Shown here one piece after another: positions 23,539 through 31,619 of a DNA stretch of 64,000 nt. The notes below the pieces were generated by a model that was given only the letters and a program-made list of their open reading frames with translations, ran no database searches and was not told the origin of the DNA. Source of the stretch: Amycolatopsis sp. FDAARGOS 1241 (lineage in GTDB: Bacteria; Actinomycetota; Actinomycetes; Mycobacteriales; Pseudonocardiaceae); contig NZ_CP069526.1 in NCBI RefSeq assembly GCF_016889705.1, forward strand, positions 6,386,001-6,450,000, written 5' to 3'. The position numbers and the translations under genes were made by a program. Every line of letters begins with the position of its first letter. Positions within the stretch are counted from its first letter, which is position 1.

Positions 23539-23551
23539 TTACTCTGAGTAT
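23539..23551. promoter_or_regulatory. BldD-box-like palindrome upstream of bldD
   Basis: The sequence TTACTCTGAGTAT fits the published BldD consensus TnACnC(A/T)GnGTnA except at its last base. It lies 69 bp before the bldD start in the 261-bp divergent region shared with pyrR. BldD is known to repress its own promoter in Streptomyces, so an autoregulatory site is the simplest reading. Confidence 0.6.
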
Positions 23552-23619
23552 TCGACTCGAGGAGTCCCCTGACCGGTCAACCCGACCGGCGTGGGGGTGA
23601 GGAAACGGAGAACCACCAG

Positions 23620-24108
23620 ATGGGCGATTACGCCAAGGCGCTCGGGGCCAAGCTCCGCGGGATCCGCCAGCAGCAGGGCCTGTCCCTGCACGGGGTCGAG
23701 CAGAAGTCGGGCGGCCGCTGGAAGGCCGTCGTCGTCGGCTCGTACGAGCGTGGTGATCGAGCCGTCACCGTCCAGAAGCTGGCCGAACTGGCCGACTTCT
23801 ACGGCGTGCCGGTGGTCGAACTGCTGCCGGAGGGCCGCGTGCCCTCGGGTGCCGAGCCCGCCACGAAGATCGTCATCAACCTCGAGCGGCTGCAACAGCT
23901 GCCCGCGGAGAAGGTCGGCCCGCTCGCGCGGTACGCGGCCACCATCCAGAGCCAGCGCGGCGACTACAACGGCAAGGTGCTCTCCATCCGCACCGAGGAC
24001 CTGCGGTCGCTCGCCATCATCTACGACATGACCCCCGGCGAGCTCACCGAGCAGCTCATCGACTGGGGCGTCCTGCCGCCCGAGGCTCGTCCGTCCAAAG
24101 AAGACTGA
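23620..24108 (+). CDS. bldD: BldD-type developmental regulator, c-di-GMP binding
   Basis: A 162-residue transcription factor. Residues 1-70 are an XRE helix-turn-helix domain (LRGIRQQQGLSLHGVEQKS, VVVGSYERGDRAVTVQKL). Residues 80-155 are the BldD C-terminal domain. The c-di-GMP signature RGD-x8-RxxD is intact: R113 G114 D115 and R124 to D127. In Streptomyces a c-di-GMP tetramer joins two such domains and so enables repression of sporulation genes. The ATG at 23620 gives the family N-terminus MGDYAKALGAKLR. It is transcribed away from pyrR. Confidence 0.93.
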   Translation: MGDYAKALGAKLRGIRQQQGLSLHGVEQKSGGRWKAVVVGSYERGDRAVTVQKLAELADFYGVPVVELLPEGRVPSGAEPATKIVINLERLQQLPAEKVGPLARYAATIQSQRGDYNGKVLSIRTEDLRSLAIIYDMTPGELTEQLIDWGVLPPEARPSKED

Positions 24109-24464
24109 TGCGCGGCGGATGTCCGACGCGGTGGGCGTTTTCGGCGGGGCACCGGAAACGCTCACCACGCTCCGGACACTCGCCGGCGCCCTCGCCCGGA
24201 TGCGGACGGTGATCATCGCCGCCCCGCCGGTCCCCTCGCTGCCGCGCGGCCGCCCCGGCGCGTTACCCGATCGGGCTAGCGCTTCCGGGTCACCGTCCCG
24301 GTGAACCCGGTTCACCGGGCGACGCCCGAGCGGAGCGGGGTGTGACGAAGGCCTCTCCCGGACCCCACACGTGAGGCTTCCTGGGGGCACATCGGCTTCG
24401 GAAACGACGAAGGCCGCGCACTCCCGAGGGGTGCGCGGCCTTTCGTGTGTCGAGAGCGGGCTAG
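24109..24464. other. Intergenic stretch between bldD and the insertion element
   Basis: No gene was recognised in these 356 bp. The only clear structure is the hairpin terminator at 24407-24445. The last four bases (CTAG, 24461-24464) are the left copy of the target duplication of the adjoining IS481-family element. Confidence 0.6.
24407..24445 (+). terminator. Rho-independent-like terminator
   Basis: The stem ACGAAGGCCGCGCAC pairs with GTGCGCGGCCTTTCGT (one extra T) around a short loop and is followed by TGTGT. It lies about 300 bp after bldD and just left of the insertion element, so it probably ended the bldD (or, before the insertion, the convergent nusB) transcript. Confidence 0.6.
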
Positions 24465-24465
24465 C

Positions 24466-24485
24466 TGTACTGCCGGGGGAGGTTG
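24466..24485 (+). repeat. Left terminal inverted repeat of IS481-family element
   Basis: Twenty bases starting TGTACTG; 16 of 20 match the right end (27224-27243, inverted). Flanked on the left by C and the CTAG target copy. Confidence 0.8.
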
Positions 24486-25259
24486 CGATCGTGGTGACAC
24501 GTGATCGGATGATTTTGGTGTGTGGGAGGGCCTGCGGGTTCGGGGTGGATTGCGGCATCTGCACCGACTGCCCTGGAGGCCCCTCGTGACCCACGCGAAC
24601 GCACCCCTGACCCCGACCGGCCGACTGCGCCTGGCTCGCTGCGTGGTCGAGGACGGCTGGCCGTTGCGCCGGGCGGCCGAACGGTTCCCGGTGTCGACTT
24701 CCACCGCTGCCCGCTGGGCCGGCCGCTACCGTGACCTCGGCGAAGCCGGCATGGCCGACCGGTCCAGCCGCCCGCGGACCAGCCCGAACCACACCCCGTC
24801 CAGGACGGAACGGCGGGTCATCAAGGTCCGGGTCCTGCGCCGATGGGGACCGGCCCGAATCGCCGACCTGCTCACCCTCAACCCGTCCACGGTGCACCGG
24901 GTCCTGTCCCGCTACCGGCCGGCCCGGCCGGCGCATCTGGACCGCGCCACCGGCGCCCCGGGTCCATCGCTACGAGCACCCCGCGCCCGGCGATCTGGTG
25001 CATGTCGATATCAAGAAGCTGGGCAACATCCCCGACGGCGGCGGCCACAAGGACCTCGGCCGCGCCGCCGGACGCCGCAACAGCGGTCAACGTGGCCACA
25101 GCTACGCCTACCTGCACAACGCCGTCGACGACCACTCCCGCCTGGCCTACACCGAAATCCTGCCCGATGAGACCAAAGAAACCGCTGTCGCGTTCTGGAC
25201 TCGGGCGCAGGCGTTCGTCACCAGCTACGGCCTCACCATCCCGCGGGTGCTGACCGACA

Positions 25260-25556
25260 TTCAAGCTGGGTGTGCGGCGTTGAGCCTGTCTCGTCGGCCG
25301 GCGGGAGGGATCGGGGTCGTCCGGCACCCGCCTGTGAACGTTGTTTGACCGAGTGGAGCGCTGCGCGACTCCTTGCCTGTTGACCATGCTGGCGGGCGGG
25401 GCCACTGCCGGAGTTCGAGATGCCCTGTTAGGAACCCGGTGACCATGTCCTGATCGAGGCGGATGTGGATCCCTGTTAGCGAATGTCTGGTGCGGCTCGG
25501 ACTCCCACGGCGGTGCGGCGGCCGGATCCGAATTCACGCGAGCAAGGGAGCCGGCA
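25260..25556 (+). ncRNA. Predicted IS110 bridge RNA region
   Basis: IS110-group elements encode a bridge RNA between the left end and the recombinase gene. Candidate guides can be read here. Target loop: TGACCGA (25346-25352) equals the target bases just left of the CA core, and CTGTTG (25377-25382) can pair with CAACGG, the core plus right target, with one G-U. Donor loop: TTAGGAAC (25428-25435) equals the element right end one base before the core, and GAATG (25481-25485) pairs with CATTC, the core plus the left end. The order target loop then donor loop matches characterised bridge RNAs. No structure calculation was done. Confidence 0.6.
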
Positions 25557-26945
25557 TTGATCGTTCGGATGGGCATCGACCTCGCGGTCCGCGCGCAGCA
25601 CCAAGCCAGCATGGCCGACGAGCAGGGACGCGTGCTCTGGTCCGGGCACCGTTTCCGCACCCGCAGCGAGGAACTGGATCGGTTGTGGGCACGGCTGCCC
25701 GACGGCGTCACGGCTGCGGAGGTGACGGTCGTGATGGAGCCGACCCGCAACGCGTGGGTTCCGTTGGCCGCGTGGTTTCGCCGACGGGGCGCGACGGTGG
25801 TGCTGGTGTCCGCAGAGCGGTCGGCGGATCTGCGCGCCTACTACGCCAAACACACCAAGAGCGACCGGATGGACTCGGTCCTGCTGGCCCGGCTGCCGTT
25901 GCTGCACCCCGAAGGACTCCATCCCGAGCGGGGCACGGGGCCGGGCGATCCGCTGCGGCGCGCGACGAAACTGCACTCCACGCTGGTCCAGCGCCGCACC
26001 GCCGGCCTCGCCCGGCTCGATGCGCTGCTGGAGATCCTGGGACCGGACTGGCATGCCGCCCTCAGCGGCGATCTGGCGAACAAGACTCCGCTGCGGTTCC
26101 TCGCCGCCGGCTACGCCGACCCACACGCCGTCCGTCGCCTCGGCCGTGCGCGGTTGGCCCGATTCTTCTACCGGCACTCCCGCGGCGCCTGGGGCGACCC
26201 GGAAGCCGACAGGGTCCTGGCCGCAGCCGCCGCGACCACCGAATTGTGGGGCGAGGAACTGGCCTTTGCCGAGCTGGCCGACGACATCGCCGTCGAAGCC
26301 CGCCTCGCGCTGGCGATCACCGATGAAATCAAAGATGTCGACGAACGTATCGCCGTCCTGGTCGCCGAACGTGACCCCGAAGGGCTCATCACCTCCGCGC
26401 CCGGCGTCGGACCCGTGACCGGGGCAGTCATTCTCGGACGGCTCGGCAACGTCAACCGGTTCTCGTCCTTGGCAGCAGTCCGCGGTTTCAGCGGCCTTAT
26501 TCCGTCGCTGAACGCGTCCGGCGTCTCCGGCAGCCACGGCGGCCCGACCAAACGCGGCGACGCCCTGCTCCGCGAAGCATTGTTCATGGCCGCCAGCCAG
26601 GCGCGCCGCCACGACCCCACCTTGGCCGCGAAGTATCACCGGCTGATGGTCGAAGCCGGCAAGCACCACAACTCTGCGCTCTGCCACATCGCAACCACCC
26701 TGCTGACCCGCATCGCATCATGCTGGAAAAACCACACGCCCTACCAGCTGCGCGACGTCAACGGCACACCCGTCACCGCGATCCAAGCCGGCGACATCAT
26801 CGCCCAGCGATACACCGTTCCGGAAGACATTCGCCGATCACACAGGACAACCGGAGTGGGGACGGGCCAGCGAAACAAGAAGTCGCCAAGCGCTCCATCG
26901 ACCGGCCCGTCCAACACCCACGCTAAACCCCACCAAGCGGCTTGA
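25557..26945 (+). CDS. IS110-family transposase / bridge recombinase
   Basis: A 462-residue protein with an N-terminal RuvC-like DEDD domain (MGIDLAV, VMEPTRNAW, AKHTKSDRMDSVLLARL) and a C-terminal Tnp domain (LITSAPGVGPVTGAVILGRLG, VRGFSGLIPS, SGSHGGPTKRGDALLREALFM) that in this family carries the serine nucleophile. The reading frame is intact. TTG 25557 is favoured because GGGAG lies six bases upstream; ATG 25569 is the alternative. The long C-terminal tail after QLRDVNGTPVT reaches to within 17 bp of the element end. Confidence 0.9.
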   Translation: MIVRMGIDLAVRAQHQASMADEQGRVLWSGHRFRTRSEELDRLWARLPDGVTAAEVTVVMEPTRNAWVPLAAWFRRRGATVVLVSAERSADLRAYYAKHTKSDRMDSVLLARLPLLHPEGLHPERGTGPGDPLRRATKLHSTLVQRRTAGLARLDALLEILGPDWHAALSGDLANKTPLRFLAAGYADPHAVRRLGRARLARFFYRHSRGAWGDPEADRVLAAAAATTELWGEELAFAELADDIAVEARLALAITDEIKDVDERIAVLVAERDPEGLITSAPGVGPVTGAVILGRLGNVNRFSSLAAVRGFSGLIPSLNASGVSGSHGGPTKRGDALLREALFMAASQARRHDPTLAAKYHRLMVEAGKHHNSALCHIATTLLTRIASCWKNHTPYQLRDVNGTPVTAIQAGDIIAQRYTVPEDIRRSHRTTGVGTGQRNKKSPSAPSTGPSNTHAKPHQAA

Positions 26946-27223
26946 CATCCCTTAGGAACGCAACGGCTCCTGCTACCGCTCACACCTGCGGCGCGACACG
27001 CTGCGCGACGCGGGCATCACACCCAAACGCACCCGGCCCTACCGACCGCGACCCAACGGAAAGTGGAACGCTTCAACCGCACCCTGCACGAGGAGTGGGC
27101 CTACCACCAGCCCTACCGCACCGACACCGAACGACGAGCCGCCCCGTCACACTGGCTGCACACCTACAACCACCACCGCGGACACACCGCACTCGCCGCC
27201 CAACCACCCGCCAGCCGCGTACC

Positions 27224-27243
27224 CAACCTCACGGGTCAGTACA
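27224..27243 (-). repeat. Right terminal inverted repeat of IS481-family element
   Basis: Inverted partner of 24466-24485; ends ...CAGTACA followed by C and the right CTAG target copy at 27245-27248. Confidence 0.8.
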
Positions 27244-27244
27244 C

Positions 27245-27703
27245 CTAGAGCACGGCCCGGAGCCGGTCCGCGATGGTGCCGATGCGGCCGAGCACACCGT
27301 TGACGAAGCGGGGCGAGTCGTCCGTCGAGAGTTCCTTCGCGAGGCCCACGGCCTCGTCGATGGCGACCGGGTCCGGCACGTCCGAGGACCAGAGCATCTC
27401 GTAGACGCCCACGCGCAGCACGGCCAGGTCGACGGGCGGCATGCGCTCCAGCGTCCAGCCTTGGGAGTGCTCGGCGAGCAGCTCGTCGATCTGCTCGCGG
27501 TGCGCCGTGACTCCCTCGACCACCGCGATCGTGTAGTCGGCGATCGGGTCGACCTCGACGGAACCGACGCGATCGGCCAGGAGGGTGACCGCGTCGGTGC
27601 CGCGCTGGGAGGCCTCGTACAGGATCTCGACGGCACGCCGCCGGGCCTGCCGCCGGCTGATCGGGCCGCCGCGGTTGGGGTGCGGTTTCTGCTTGTCCGC
27701 CAT
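27245..27703 (-). CDS. nusB: Transcription antitermination factor NusB
   Basis: RNA-binding component of the rRNA antitermination complex. The 152-residue product has the typical all-helical sequence: ISRRQARRRAVEILYEA, PIADYTIAVVEGV, PPVDLAVLRVGVYEML, PVAIDEAVGLAKELS and RFVNGVLGRI. The start ATG at 27703 shares one base with the efp stop. Its stop codon TAG lies inside the CTAG target duplication of the neighbouring insertion element. Confidence 0.95.
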   Translation of the reverse strand: MADKQKPHPNRGGPISRRQARRRAVEILYEASQRGTDAVTLLADRVGSVEVDPIADYTIAVVEGVTAHREQIDELLAEHSQGWTLERMPPVDLAVLRVGVYEMLWSSDVPDPVAIDEAVGLAKELSTDDSPRFVNGVLGRIGTIADRLRAVL

Positions 27704-28266
27704 CAGCCGGAGACGCGGCCGAGGTACCGGCCGTCGCGGGTGTCGACCTTGATCTTCTCGCCGGTCGAGACGAACAGCGGGACCTGGATCTCCGCTCCGG
27801 TCTCGAGCGTCGCCGGCTTGGTGCCGCCGGTGGAGCGGTCGCCCTGCAGGCCCGGGTCGGTGTGCTGGATGAGGATCTCGACCGAGGTCGGGAGCTCCAC
27901 GTACAGCGGCTCGTTCTCGTGCACCGCGACCTGGACCTCGGTGTTCTCGAGCATGTAGTTGGCGTTGTCGCCCACGACCTCGGCCGGGACCGTGATCTGG
28001 TCGTAGGTGTCGCCGTCCATGAACACGAAGTCCTGACCGTCCTTGTACAGGTAGGTCATGTTCCGGCGGTCCACGGTGGCCGTTTCGACCTTCGTGCCGG
28101 CGTTGAAGGTCTTGTCGACGACCTTCCCGCTCAGCACGTGCTTGAGCGTGGTGCGCACGAACGCACCGCCCTTGCCCGGCTTGACGTGCTGGAACGCGGT
28201 GACGGTCCACAGCTGGCCGTCCAGGTTGAGGACGAGCCCGTTCTTCAGGTCGTTGGTGGTGGCCAC
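27703..28266 (-). CDS. efp: Translation elongation factor P
   Basis: Relieves ribosome stalling at polyproline stretches. The 187-residue product has the KOW-like domain I with the tip loop [10 protein letters not shown], the domain II/III core [13 protein letters not shown], and the C-terminal signature with [23 protein letters not shown] start at 28266. Gene order pepQ-efp-nusB is conserved in actinobacteria. The polyproline-rich MltG encoded in this window is a plausible client. Confidence 0.97.
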   Translation of the reverse strand: MATTNDLKNGLVLNLDGQLWTVTAFQHVKPGKGGAFVRTTLKHVLSGKVVDKTFNAGTKVETATVDRRNMTYLYKDGQDFVFMDGDTYDQITVPAEVVGDNANYMLENTEVQVAVHENEPLYVELPTSVEILIQHTDPGLQGDRSTGGTKPATLETGAEIQVPLFVSTGEKIKVDTRDGRYLGRVSG

Positions 28267-28310
28267 GAGCTTTCGGTCTCCTGTGTCGATCTCTTCGTCC
28301 GCGGCCCGTC

Positions 28311-29408
28311 TCAGACGGCCACGAGGTCCTTGGTGGTCAGGGTGAGGAGTTCGGGCCCGGAGTCCCGCACGACGAGCGTGTCCTCGATGCGCACGCCACC
28401 GCGCCCCGCCAGGTACACGCCGGGCTCGACGGTGACCGCCATACCGGCGGACAGTGTACCGACGCCCGTGGTAGCGAGGCTCGGCGCCTCGTGCACCTCG
28501 AGCCCGACGCCGTGGCCGAGGCCGTGCGCGAAGTTGTCGCCGTGGCCCGCCTCGGCGATCACCGAACGGGCCGCCGCGTCCACTTCGGACACGACGGCGC
28601 CCGGCGAGACGGCCGCGGTGCCCGCCGCTTGGGCGCGGTGGACCAGGTCGTAGAGCTCGCGCTGCCAGTCGGCGGCCTTGCCGAGCACGAACGTGCGCGT
28701 CATGTCCGAGTGGTAGCCGTCGACCGTCGCGCCGAAGTCGAGCTTCACGAAATCACCTTCACGCAGCTCGGCGCCGGTGGGCTGGTGGTGCGGGATCGCC
28801 GAGTTCGGCCCGGCGGCCACGATCGTGGCGAACGACGGCTCCGACGAGCCGTGCCCGAGCATGCGGTTCTCCAGGTCGCGGGCCACTTCCAGCTCGGTGC
28901 GGCCGGCGCGCAGCCCGCCGGCCGCCAGCAGGTCGGCGAGCGCGCGGTCGGCCGCCGCGCAGGCCGAGCGCAGGGCCGCGACCTCGACCTCGTCCTTCAC
29001 CGCGCGCAGCTGCTCGACCAGCCCGGGCGTGCGCACGAGCGCCACCTTCTCGAAGCGCACCTTGAGCACCTCGTGCTCCTCCACGCTCACGTGCTGGCTC
29101 TCGAACCCAGTCCGCCCGTATGCCGAGTGCTCGCGCGCCGCGAGGTCGGCCAGCACGCGGCCGCTCGCGCGGCCCGTGACGCGCTCCAGGTCGGGCACCT
29201 CGGCGGCCGACTGGGTCGTGTAGCGCCCGTCGGTGCAGAACACGGTCTTGTCTTCGCCGCCGGCGTGCACGAGCAGCGCGGCGTTGGACCCCGTGAACCC
29301 GGTGAGGTAGCGGATGTTGAGCAGGTCGGTGACGAGCAGCGCGTCGACCCCGGATTCGGTGATCAGGGACCGCAATGCGCCGCGGCGGTGAGCGTGGGTT
29401 TCAGGCAC
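28311..29408 (-). CDS. pepQ: M24-family Xaa-Pro peptidase
   Basis: Cleaves the Xaa-Pro bond in peptides; cytoplasmic. The 365-residue product has an N-terminal creatinase-like domain ([23 protein letters not shown]) and a pita-bread domain with all metal-binding segments: [19 protein letters not shown] (two Asp), [15 protein letters not shown] (His), VTVEPGVYL (Glu) and [10 protein letters not shown] (Glu). It lies 44 bp upstream of efp. Confidence 0.93.
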   Translation of the reverse strand: MPETHAHRRGALRSLITESGVDALLVTDLLNIRYLTGFTGSNAALLVHAGGEDKTVFCTDGRYTTQSAAEVPDLERVTGRASGRVLADLAAREHSAYGRTGFESQHVSVEEHEVLKVRFEKVALVRTPGLVEQLRAVKDEVEVAALRSACAAADRALADLLAAGGLRAGRTELEVARDLENRMLGHGSSEPSFATIVAAGPNSAIPHHQPTGAELREGDFVKLDFGATVDGYHSDMTRTFVLGKAADWQRELYDLVHRAQAAGTAAVSPGAVVSEVDAAARSVIAEAGHGDNFAHGLGHGVGLEVHEAPSLATTGVGTLSAGMAVTVEPGVYLAGRGGVRIEDTLVVRDSGPELLTLTTKDLVAV

Positions 29409-29545
29409 CCGGCCAGCTTAACCAGCCGGCGGCGGCCGGCCCGGGGACGCGCGCGGCAGCGACCACCGGCGCCCTGCGCGCACCCGGTGCCGCGGGTGAG
29501 GGGCGGACCGCACCGCGTTCACGCCCGGCCACCTACACTCCGTGC

Positions 29546-30145
29546 ATGCTGGGTGCCTGGTTGACTCGCGGGCTGGTCATGGCCGTCGTGCACGCCGCCG
29601 CCATGACGCTGCTCGCCAAGTGGTCCGTGTTCCACCCGACCGACCAGACCGTGATCACCTCCGCCACGCTCGCCGTGCTGGTGGGCGTCGCGGCGCTGTG
29701 GAGCGCGGTCGACGGCTGGCGCGCCGTGGCGCACCGCGGGCGGGCCTGGTTCATCGCCGCGCTGGTGGCGGGCGTGGTGTCCGGCGTCCTGTACGTGATC
29801 GGCCGCGCGGTGTTCGTCGACCAGACGGGTGTGTCGGAGCTGGGCGCGGCGCTCACCGGCGGTGCGGCGTTCTCGGCGCTGCTCGTGCTGGTGCCGGCCG
29901 GGCTGGGGCTGTTCGTGGGCGGGCGCATCCGGCGGCCCGCGCCGGAGGCACCCGAGGCGGAGGCCACCGACGACGACTCCGACGACGGTTCGGGCAGCCA
30001 GTCGGGTCAGCTGGAGCTGCCGGAGCCCGAGCCCGCCGCGGTCGCCACGAACCCCAGGCCGTCGCCGGTCAGCCGCCCAGCGGCAAACCGGGCGCGTAGG
30101 CGTCCCACCGTCGCGGGTCGATCTCCGTCACCTCGGCCCCGTTGA
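29546..30145 (+). CDS. B-4DMT-type small membrane protein
   Basis: A 199-residue protein with four predicted membrane helices in the first 135 residues (WLTRGLVMAVVHAAAMTLLA, TLAVLVGVAALWSAV, WFIAALVAGVVSGVLYVIG, AAFSALLVLVPAGLGLFVG) and an acidic then basic C-terminal tail. This matches actinobacterial proteins annotated as B-4DMT family transporters; no substrate is known. ATG 29546 starts directly at the first helix. Its 3' end overlaps the convergent gene at 30069 by 77 bp; the tail residues there are low-complexity and the true stop may be uncertain. Confidence 0.75.
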   Translation: MLGAWLTRGLVMAVVHAAAMTLLAKWSVFHPTDQTVITSATLAVLVGVAALWSAVDGWRAVAHRGRAWFIAALVAGVVSGVLYVIGRAVFVDQTGVSELGAALTGGAAFSALLVLVPAGLGLFVGGRIRRPAPEAPEAEATDDDSDDGSGSQSGQLELPEPEPAAVATNPRPSPVSRPAANRARRRPTVAGRSPSPRPR

Positions 30146-31598
30146 GGCCGACGGTCGCGGTGTCGGGCAGGCCGTAGAGCACGTTGCCGAGCACCACGCC
30201 GTAACCGCGCCCGTAGGCGTGGACCACGGGGGCGGCGGACTTCAGCGTCGCCTTCACCGGGATGCCGCCGACGGGCGTGAGCGGCCGGTCGACGACCTCG
30301 CCAGCCAGCGCCACCGCGACCGAACGGCGGTCGACGCGGATGCGCTCGCCCCGGCGGAACAGGTCCATCCGGCGATCCGGTGACGGCATCGCGACCCCGT
30401 CGAACGTGGTCGTCACGCGGTCGGGGCTCGAGCAGCCGCCGGCGCCGCGCACGTCGAGGCCGAAGTGCTCGAGCCCCGTCGGCGCGCCCGCGGAGCCGAT
30501 GGCGGTCGCGCGGACCACGTCGAGCGAGACCGTGTCGCACGGGTCCGTGACCGAGGTCGGCGCGTGCCCGTCGGGCCGGCGGACGAGACCGGGGCCCTCC
30601 TTCCACGCGCCGGGGATCGTGAGCGGCGCGTAGGGCTGGAGCGTGAAGTCGCGGTCCCAGAAGGTCAGCGTCGTGCCGGTCGCGGTCTCGTGGGCGATCG
30701 CGAACGCGTCGAGCGCGCCGATCCACTCGAGGTCGGCGCTGAACCCGTCGACCACCGAGCGCTCCCGCGGCGCGTTCGTCCCCGCGACGGGCGTGAAACC
30801 CTTGTCCCCCAGCGCTTCCACGCCGCTGCGGAACGCCGGGTCGTGGGAGCGGATCACAAACTGACCGGCGCCGTTCCAGCCGGCGGCGCGGCCGGTGGTG
30901 TCGGTGAACATCAGGTAGTACCAGCCGTCGAGGAACACCACGGACGGCTGGCCCGCGCCGTAGACGTTGTCGCGGTGCACGTCGTGCGAGGGCCCGAGGA
31001 TCGGTTGCCCGCCCGCGGCGCGTGTCCAGTGGATGCCGTCGGTGCTCGTGGCGAGGCCGATGGCGTTGCCGAGCGCGTGGTCGCCGGCCGCGCCCGTGTA
31101 GTACAGGTAGTACGTGCCGCCGACGCGCAGCACCGACGGGTCGCACGTGTGCACCCCGTCGAATCCGCCGGGCGAGCCGGACAGCACGGCGATCGGCGCG
31201 CCGCCGCCGGGGCCGGTGAAGGGGCCGTCGGCCGACGGCGCTTCGGCGTACAGGATGTCGTCGCCCGGCGGGGGCGCGCTGCTGTACTGGCTGCACCACC
31301 ACATGCGGGTCTTGCCGCCCTCGACCATCACGGTGGGGCCGTAGTTGTAGACCGCGTCCGCGGCGCCAGCGGCGACCACCCCGGAGCTCTGGCGGGCGTT
31401 CGCGGTGCCGAGCGCGACGTTCGCCTGGCGCGGTGGTTTCGCCGGAGCCTGCTCGCCGCCGGCGAGGCCGCCGTGGCCGGGTCCCTCGGCCTGGGACTGC
31501 GCGTAGCTGTCGCTGCAGCCCGTCACCACGGCCCCGGAGAGAGCCAGGGCGAGGAGGGCACGCACTGGTCGCGGACCCCCGCGACGGAACGGGCGCAT
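30069..31598 (-). CDS. Secreted lipoprotein with GH43/beta-xylosidase-like propeller
   Basis: A 509-residue lipoprotein: basic start MRPFRRGG, hydrophobic core and lipobox GAVVTGC near residue 28. A five-bladed propeller-like region follows (YNYGPTVMVEGGKTRMWWCSQY, CDPSVLRVGGTYYLYYTGA, STDGIHWTRA, GQPSVVFLDGWYYLMFTD), with repeated DPSV/YLYYTG elements as in GH43 and GH62/GH117-type sugar hydrolases. The C-terminal 150 residues are unassigned. Enzymatic activity on cell-wall or plant glycans is inferred only from the fold. Confidence 0.75.
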   Translation of the reverse strand: MRPFRRGGPRPVRALLALALSGAVVTGCSDSYAQSQAEGPGHGGLAGGEQAPAKPPRQANVALGTANARQSSGVVAAGAADAVYNYGPTVMVEGGKTRMWWCSQYSSAPPPGDDILYAEAPSADGPFTGPGGGAPIAVLSGSPGGFDGVHTCDPSVLRVGGTYYLYYTGAAGDHALGNAIGLATSTDGIHWTRAAGGQPILGPSHDVHRDNVYGAGQPSVVFLDGWYYLMFTDTTGRAAGWNGAGQFVIRSHDPAFRSGVEALGDKGFTPVAGTNAPRERSVVDGFSADLEWIGALDAFAIAHETATGTTLTFWDRDFTLQPYAPLTIPGAWKEGPGLVRRPDGHAPTSVTDPCDTVSLDVVRATAIGSAGAPTGLEHFGLDVRGAGGCSSPDRVTTTFDGVAMPSPDRRMDLFRRGERIRVDRRSVAVALAGEVVDRPLTPVGGIPVKATLKSAAPVVHAYGRGYGVVLGNVLYGLPDTATVGLNGAEVTEIDPRRWDAYAPGLPLGG

Positions 31599-31619
31599 GA
31601 TGGCCGAGTGTAGCGAGCC

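Larger units (their letters stand above)
25260..26962 (+). mobile_element. IS110-family insertion sequence (bridge-RNA recombinase type)
   Basis: The boundaries follow from rejoining the split IS481 gene: left flank ...ACCGACA and right flank CAACGGCTCC share only the dinucleotide CA (25258-25259 and 26961-26962), which is the apparent core. The 1703-bp element has a 297-bp non-coding left end, one transposase gene and a short right end (17 bp after the stop). Lack of terminal inverted repeats and a 5' non-coding region are typical of the IS110 group. Confidence 0.85.
24465..27244 (+). mobile_element. IS481-family insertion sequence, interrupted by an IS110-family element
   Basis: Imperfect terminal inverted repeats are visible: 24466-24485 and the reverse complement of 27224-27243 match at 16 of 20 positions, both beginning TGTACTG and ending GAGGTTG. 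CTAG flanks both ends (24461-24464 and 27245-27248), and NCTAGN is the known preferred IS481 target. Without the nested 1703-bp insertion the element is 1077 bp, the usual IS481 size. The right CTAG copy supplies the nusB stop codon. Confidence 0.88.
24586..27248 (+). pseudogene. IS481-family DDE transposase, frameshifted and split by IS110 insertion
   Basis: The gene starts at GTG 24586 with GGAGG seven bases upstream. The first part (LRLARCVVEDGWPLRRAAERF, WGPARIADLLTLNPSTVHRVL) is the helix-turn-helix region. A +1 shift near 24950-24962 moves to the frame with RYEHPAPGDLVHVDIKKLG (first catalytic Asp), YLHNAVDDHSRLAY and IPRVLTD (second catalytic Asp). There the IS110 element interrupts; the continuation after 26962 reads NGSCYRSHLRRD, loses one base near 27060 and goes on as ERFNRTLHEEWAY (catalytic Glu) to NLTGQYT with stop TAG. 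Three lesions make it inactive. Confidence 0.88.

Noticed and set aside
24119..24304. Small ORF after bldD
   Set aside because: Low-complexity translation, no ribosome-binding site and no family resemblance; it lies in the bldD 3' region.
24465..27244. Composite transposon or integrative conjugative element
   Set aside because: Only one element nested in another is seen, with no cargo, integrase, tRNA attachment site or conjugation genes.
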